Shown here piece after piece: positions 54,210-58,821 of a DNA stretch of 58,821 nucleotides. A program made the translations under genes and the position numbers. The notes beneath the pieces are model-generated. The model did not search any database. It worked only from the letters and a program-made list of their open reading frames with translations, and was not told where the DNA came from. How positions within the stretch are numbered: position 1 is the first letter of the stretch; each line of letters opens with the position of its first letter. The stretch comes from Flavobacteriaceae bacterium (lineage in GTDB: Bacteria > Bacteroidota > Bacteroidia > Flavobacteriales > Flavobacteriaceae), in NCBI GenBank assembly GCA_009827225.1, contig WUAI01000019.1, forward strand, positions 1 to 58,821, written 5' to 3'.

Positions 54210-55400
54210 ATGTACGGAAAAATCAAGGATCATTTACAAGCTGAACTGGCCGAAATCAAAGAGGCAGGGCTCTATAAAAAAGAACGAATCATCACTTCTC
54301 CCCAGGGAGCCGAAATCACTATTTCCACAGGCGAAACAGTGATTAATTTTTGCGCGAACAATTACCTTGGGCTTTCAGCCGATAAAGAGATCATCCAGGC
54401 AGCGAAAGATACGATGGATGAAAGAGGATTTGGAATGTCTTCTGTTCGCTTTATCTGCGGAACGCAGGACATTCACAAAGAATTGGAACAAAAAATTGCG
54501 GATTTCTACCAGACAGAGGATACCATTCTTTATGCCGCTGCGTTTGACGCTAATGGTGGAGTTTTTGAACCCTTGTTAGGTCCTGAAGATGCGATCATTT
54601 CCGACTCCTTAAATCATGCCTCTATCATTGATGGTGTGCGTTTATGTAAGGCAGCTAGATACCGCTATCAGAACAATGACATGGCCGATTTAGAGAAGCA
54701 GCTTCAGGAAGCCAACAAAAATGGTGTGCGCTTTAAGATAATAGTGACCGATGGCGTATTCTCAATGGATGGTTTGGTGGCTCCTTTAGATAAAATTTGT
54801 GACTTGGCTGATCAGTACGATGCCCTGGTAATGATTGATGAGTGTCATGCTACCGGTTTCATCGGTGCTACCGGACGGGGAACCCTTGAGGAGAAAGGGG
54901 TTATGGGCCGAATTGATATCATAACAGGAACACTCGGGAAGGCGATGGGTGGAGCGATGGGTGGTTATACCACGGGAAAGAAAGAAATTATTGAGATCCT
55001 CCGACAACGATCCCGACCCTATTTATTTTCTAATTCCCTGGCCCCTGCTATCGTAGGTGCTTCTATTAAAGTGTTCGAAATCCTATCGAATAATACCAAA
55101 CTGAGGGATAAATTAGAAGCCAATACCAAGTACTTTAAAGAAGGGATGAAAAATGCCGGTTTTGATATTATCGATGGTGATTCCGCTATTGTCCCCGTGA
55201 TGCTTTATGATGCTAAACTGTCTCAGAATATGGCAGATATGCTTTTAGAGGAAGGTATTTATGTAATTGGATTCTTCTATCCGGTGGTTCCAAAAGGTAA
55301 GGCCAGAATTCGAGTTCAATTGTCTGCCGCACATACAAAAGAACACCTCGATAAGGCCATAAATGCATTCGTAAAAGTGAAGGGAAAATTAGGAATATAA
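54210..55400 (+). CDS. kbl: Glycine C-acetyltransferase (2-amino-3-ketobutyrate CoA ligase)
   Basis: This 396-residue PLP enzyme cleaves 2-amino-3-ketobutyrate with CoA to glycine and acetyl-CoA in threonine breakdown. K244 in [13 protein letters not shown] holds PLP, and [18 protein letters not shown] marks the cofactor pocket. Length and motifs are full. It follows the AddA-like gene by 27 bases. The tdh partner gene is not in the window. Confidence 0.96.
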   Translation: MYGKIKDHLQAELAEIKEAGLYKKERIITSPQGAEITISTGETVINFCANNYLGLSADKEIIQAAKDTMDERGFGMSSVRFICGTQDIHKELEQKIADFYQTEDTILYAAAFDANGGVFEPLLGPEDAIISDSLNHASIIDGVRLCKAARYRYQNNDMADLEKQLQEANKNGVRFKIIVTDGVFSMDGLVAPLDKICDLADQYDALVMIDECHATGFIGATGRGTLEEKGVMGRIDIITGTLGKAMGGAMGGYTTGKKEIIEILRQRSRPYLFSNSLAPAIVGASIKVFEILSNNTKLRDKLEANTKYFKEGMKNAGFDIIDGDSAIVPVMLYDAKLSQNMADMLLEEGIYVIGFFYPVVPKGKARIRVQLSAAHTKEHLDKAINAFVKVKGKLGI

Positions 55401-55466
55401 AATAACGGGGATTCCTTATTTCTCCGCATGTAACCTGGTTTTTCCAAAAATTTTAATAGATTTGCT

Positions 55467-55497
55467 TTTGTTAATAAATTTTAACAACTTACTTTTG
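55467..55497 (+). promoter_or_regulatory. Strong promoter of the OmpA-family gene
   Basis: TTTG (55467-55470), exactly 19 bases, then TACTTTTG (55490-55497). This is a full match to the Bacteroidota consensus in both boxes and spacing. The leader to the ATG at 55531 is about 28 bases and A-rich. A strong promoter fits an abundant outer-membrane protein. Confidence 0.75.
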
Positions 55498-55530
55498 CTC
55501 TATTAACACTTAAAAATTAAACAATCGAAT

Positions 55531-56934
55531 ATGAAACATCTTAACAGTATTTTAGCTGCTGCTCTATTTATTTTTGCCATTGGGGTAGCAAATGCGCAAG
55601 ACGAAAATAACCCTTGGGCCATTGAAGTTGGGATTAACGCCGTTGATGTTTACCCAGTTGGGATTACCGACAATGGTAGGCTACCCGCTATGGTTGGTGA
55701 CGATGCGGTTAAAGGAGATCTTTTCGACGAGTTCTTCAACCAAAACGACCACTGGAACATATTGCCTTCAGTATCCAGAGTTTCTGTTGGAAGATATGTA
55801 GGTAGCGGATTTACATTTACTGCTGCTGGTTCCATAAATAGAATCGATAAATTAGGTGACATCGGAGCGGACGATTTGAACTACTACGCAGCCGATGGTC
55901 AAATTACATATAGCTTCAGAGACTTCATCGGTGGACCCGGAGGATGGTTTGATCCTTCTCTTGGTGTAGGTGGTGGTTATACCTGGGTTGATGACATTGG
56001 TTTCGGAACAGCCAACGCATTAGCAGGTGTTCGTTTCTGGATTGCTGAGAATATAGCATTAAATTTCCAAAGTACTTATAAGCACGCTTTCGAAGATGAC
56101 TTCGGAATCATCCACTTCCAGCACTCTGCAGGTGTACAATTTAAGTTTGGTGGAAAAGATACAGATGGTGACGGAATCTATGATAAGGATGATGAGTGTC
56201 CGGAAACTCCTGGTCTAGCTGAATTCAACGGATGTCCTGATAGCGACGGTGATGGTATCGAAGACAGAAACGATGCTTGTCCTAATACTCCTGGTTTAGC
56301 TGAATTCAACGGATGTCCTGATAGTGATGGCGACGGTATCGCTGATCCACAGGATGCTTGTCCTACTGTACCTGGTTTAGCTTCTATGAACGGTTGTCCT
56401 GATGCAGACGGTGATGGTATCACTGATGCTGAAGACGGATGTCCAAACGAAGCAGGTCCTGCCGCTAACAACGGTTGTCCTTACCAAGACAGAGACGGTG
56501 ACGGTGTGTTAGATAAAGACGATCAGTGTCCAGATGTTCCTGGTACTGTTGCTAACAACGGTTGTCCTGAAGTAACTGTTGAGATCATCAACCAGTTGAA
56601 CGAGTACTCTAAGACTATCTTATTCGACACTGGTAAGTCTACCATTCGTCCAGAGTCTTATGCTGTACTACAGAACATCGTTGACATCATGAAAGAATAC
56701 CCAACTGCGGAATTCGTAATTGAAGGTCACACAGACAGCGTTGGTAGAGAATCAACTAACCAAACTCTTTCTGATGCGAGAGCTGCATCTGTTAGAGATT
56801 ACCTTACTACTATCGGTATGGAAGGAAGCAGATTATCTTCTGTTGGTTACGGTGAGTCAAGACCAATCGCGCCAAACAACACAAGAGCTGGAAGACAGCA
56901 AAACAGACGTGTTGAGATCTCATTGAAGAAATAA
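55531..56934 (+). CDS. OmpA family protein with thrombospondin type 3 repeats
   Basis: The 467-residue protein has a signal peptide (cleaved after about residue 22, ANA-QD), a membrane beta-barrel (about 23-205), five calcium-binding TSP3 repeats (about 211-345, pattern DGDGIxDxxDxCP) and a C-terminal OmpA peptidoglycan-binding domain (about 350-467) with EGHTDSVGRES and the end NRRVEISLKK. It anchors the outer membrane to the wall. Repeats are also alike at DNA level (GAATTCAACGGATGTCCTGA twice). Codons favour GGT, GCT and AAC, which suits high expression. A strong terminator follows. Confidence 0.95.
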   Translation: MKHLNSILAAALFIFAIGVANAQDENNPWAIEVGINAVDVYPVGITDNGRLPAMVGDDAVKGDLFDEFFNQNDHWNILPSVSRVSVGRYVGSGFTFTAAGSINRIDKLGDIGADDLNYYAADGQITYSFRDFIGGPGGWFDPSLGVGGGYTWVDDIGFGTANALAGVRFWIAENIALNFQSTYKHAFEDDFGIIHFQHSAGVQFKFGGKDTDGDGIYDKDDECPETPGLAEFNGCPDSDGDGIEDRNDACPNTPGLAEFNGCPDSDGDGIADPQDACPTVPGLASMNGCPDADGDGITDAEDGCPNEAGPAANNGCPYQDRDGDGVLDKDDQCPDVPGTVANNGCPEVTVEIINQLNEYSKTILFDTGKSTIRPESYAVLQNIVDIMKEYPTAEFVIEGHTDSVGRESTNQTLSDARAASVRDYLTTIGMEGSRLSSVGYGESRPIAPNNTRAGRQQNRRVEISLKK

Positions 56935-56956
56935 GAGATATTCAAAATAAATATTG

Positions 56957-56986
56957 AAAAACGCCTCCATGATGGAGGCGTTTTTT
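56957..56986 (+). terminator. Intrinsic terminator after the OmpA gene
   Basis: ACGCCTCCAT (56961-56970) pairs with ATGGAGGCGT (56972-56981), preceded by an A-run and followed by a run of six T. It lies 20 bases after the stop. Confidence 0.9.
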
Positions 56987-56996
56987 ATTTTTGGAT

Positions 56997-58821
56997 ATGC
57001 GTGCATTCCTTGACGAGACCATCCAAAAAATTCAATCGAAGCACTCCGACTTTTCCAATGCCGTCATTATTTTGCCCAGCAAACGTGCCGGAGGGTTCCT
57101 AAAACACTATCTCCGTCAACAGGCTACTTCCACTTACTTCGCTCCTACCATCATTAGTATAGAGGAATTCATTCAGGAATTGGCCAATCTCACTATCGCT
57201 TCTTCCGAAGAAACCCTCATGGAATGCTATAAGGCCTATCAACAATTAGAACTCAATGAGGATCAAGAGTCTTTCGATAGCTTTTCAAATTGGGCTACCA
57301 CCCTGATCAATGACTTCAACGAAATAGACCGATATCTGGTGGACCCCAAAGCCTTTTTCAGTTACCTGTCCAGTATTAAGAATTTAGAAAAATGGGGGGT
57401 TCCCCAAGAACAAACTCCACTCATCAAGGGGTATTTAAAGTTTTGGAATCAACTCCACCAGCTATACAATATCCTGAATGAAAACCTTTTACGAACCAAT
57501 AAGGGTTCCCAGGGAATGGTCTATCGGAAAGCCGTTGGGGATATCGAATATTACCTGCGAACCAAAACAGACCGTCCTCATTATTTCATTGGATTTAATG
57601 CACTCAATAAAGCTGAGGAACATATTTTTCAAGCTTTACTGGAACAAGGCAATACAGAGGTCCATTGGGACATAGACTCACATTTCTATTATGATGAAGA
57701 ACATAGTGCCTCAGTATTCATTCGACGCTATTTGAATGAATGGAAATGGTACCGTAATTCAGAGAAGCCCGTCTTTGACAATAACTACCTCAAAGACAAG
57801 TCCATTAAAATTATCGAGGCACAGAACTCCATACAACAAGCCAAACATGTTGGGTCCTTGTTAACGGAAATGCCGGAAGATCAAATCAAAGAAACGGCTA
57901 TTGTCTTAGCAGATGAATCCTTGCTGGTGCCTGTCTTATATTCACTTCCTTCATCCATAAAACAAGTAAATATTACCATGGGGGCGCCTCTGGTACAATT
58001 TAACTCCTATCAATTCTTTGAAGGCTTGTTCCAATTGCACTCCAGAAAAGGAAACTACTATTTCAAAGCAGTAGTTTCCTTATTACAACATCCTTTCGCC
58101 CGGGTGATATTAAATAATCCTGACAAGGTTATTGGTAAGATCCACAGTGACAACTTAAGTTATTTAAGCGCTACACGCCTGGTCTCATTGGCCGGAGAAG
58201 AAGACAGTGAGACCATGTCAATATTGTTTTCGAACTGGCAACAAAACTCCGAGATTGCCATATCCAATTGCCTGGCATTAATTGAAAAAGGAAAAGGTCA
58301 GGAATTGCCTTCGGAAGCCGAGAATATTGCGCTTCAAAAATTGGAAAAACTATTTCAGAAGCTGGCTCTGTTAATTTCGGGTAGTGATTTTATGACGAAC
58401 CTAAAGTCGTTGTACAGCATGTTCACTCAACTCATTCGTCAGGAGTCATTAGATTTTGAAGGAGACGCATATGAAGGACTCCAAATCATGGGGGTATTGG
58501 AAACACGAGTTCTCGATTTTAAACATGTAATCTTTCTTTCAGTAAATGAAGGAATATTACCTTCTGGGAAATCCAATGCTTCCTTCATCACTTCAGATCT
58601 AAAAAAAGAATTCGACCTTCCGTTTTATACGGATAAAGATTCCATTTACGCTTATCATTTCTACAGGCTATTGCAGCGGGCCGAAACCATCACTTTACTG
58701 TACAATGGTCAGTCTCGGGGATTGGAGTCTGGAGAAAAGAGTAGATTTATTATGCAGCTTCAGATAGAAAATACACCTCAACACAATGTAACGTTCGAGA
58801 ATCTGACTACTGTGGTGCGTC
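56997..58821 (+). CDS. AddB-like PD-(D/E)XK nuclease family protein (partial)
   Basis: An open frame starts at ATG 56997 and runs unbroken for 608 codons to the right edge. The N-terminus AVIILPSKRAGGFLKHYL takes the place of a helicase Walker A but lacks the GKT, as in the inactive helicase half of AddB. Further on, YFIGFNALNKAEEHIFQALL and LQIMGVLETRVLDFKHVIFL with VNEGILPSGK match the later AddB helicase-like motifs. The C-terminal nuclease domain lies outside the window. It would pair with the AddA-like helicase-nuclease at 51051. The terminator of the OmpA gene is only ten bases upstream, so its transcript may depend on read-through or a start within that spacer. Confidence 0.88.
   Translation, partial: MRAFLDETIQKIQSKHSDFSNAVIILPSKRAGGFLKHYLRQQATSTYFAPTIISIEEFIQELANLTIASSEETLMECYKAYQQLELNEDQESFDSFSNWATTLINDFNEIDRYLVDPKAFFSYLSSIKNLEKWGVPQEQTPLIKGYLKFWNQLHQLYNILNENLLRTNKGSQGMVYRKAVGDIEYYLRTKTDRPHYFIGFNALNKAEEHIFQALLEQGNTEVHWDIDSHFYYDEEHSASVFIRRYLNEWKWYRNSEKPVFDNNYLKDKSIKIIEAQNSIQQAKHVGSLLTEMPEDQIKETAIVLADESLLVPVLYSLPSSIKQVNITMGAPLVQFNSYQFFEGLFQLHSRKGNYYFKAVVSLLQHPFARVILNNPDKVIGKIHSDNLSYLSATRLVSLAGEEDSETMSILFSNWQQNSEIAISNCLALIEKGKGQELPSEAENIALQKLEKLFQKLALLISGSDFMTNLKSLYSMFTQLIRQESLDFEGDAYEGLQIMGVLETRVLDFKHVIFLSVNEGILPSGKSNASFITSDLKKEFDLPFYTDKDSIYAYHFYRLLQRAETITLLYNGQSRGLESGEKSRFIMQLQIENTPQHNVTFENLTTVVR

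Noticed and set aside
56200-56560. Tandem DNA repeats inside the OmpA gene as a possible repeat array
   Set aside because: They encode the TSP3 calcium-binding repeats in frame and are explained by the protein.
1-58821. CRISPR array, prophage, integrase, transposase or toxin-antitoxin genes
   Set aside because: No regularly spaced repeats and no coding sequence with such motifs were found; the genes are core type throughout.

Overview
The window is chromosomal DNA of a member of the Bacteroidota, most likely the family Flavobacteriaceae. The signs are a type IX secretion sorting tail at the left edge, many proteins with Bacteroidota-type lipoprotein signals, an aerotolerance (Bat) operon, the acpP-fabF-rnc-pyk gene order, and promoters of the Bacteroidota form (TTTG, then about 19 bases, then TAnnTTTG). 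Genes are densely packed and almost all look like core or housekeeping genes. I see no prophage, insertion sequence, CRISPR array, rRNA or tRNA.

Layout. 1-4456: the end of a secreted protein, pheS with a small unknown follower, a small unknown gene, cvpA and a SulP anion transporter. 4541-13598 (minus): a nine-kilobase operon moxR, DUF58, a membrane protein of unknown role, batA, batB, batC, batD, batE. 13766-19613 (plus): aldo/keto reductase, SDR, an AlbA_2-like protein, an SPFH-GYF protein, a zinc-ribbon membrane protein and a metallophosphatase. 19750-26874: an outer-membrane DUF5723 protein, a glycoside hydrolase, an ALDH7-type dehydrogenase, 3-hydroxyanthranilate dioxygenase, a CAP lipoprotein, an isoaspartyl peptidase and an ABM protein. 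27072-38033 (plus): alpha-2-macroglobulin and PBP1C (an envelope surveillance and repair pair), GH20 hexosaminidase, CutC. 38025-41036: a YciI-like lipoprotein, a CYTH protein, dinB and an SH3 lipoprotein. 41067-45283 (minus): acpP, fabF, rnc, a small conserved protein, pyk. 45460-49615 (plus): purN, RNase H, a PfkB kinase and a long PurF-like protein. 50289-58821: sodA, an AddA-like helicase-nuclease, kbl, an abundant OmpA protein and the start of an AddB-like partner.

The most unusual stretch is the only large intergenic gap (49616-50288). It carries two nearly identical ~72-nt transcription units in tandem, each with its own TATATTTG -7 box, a conserved body and a perfect intrinsic terminator. 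A 21-bp perfect inverted repeat follows. I read the pair as duplicated small non-coding RNA genes. Their identity is not known to me; the Flavobacterial Flavo-1 RNA family is one candidate to test. A second regulatory candidate is a 14-bp perfect inverted repeat that touches the start codon of the 3-hydroxyanthranilate dioxygenase gene.
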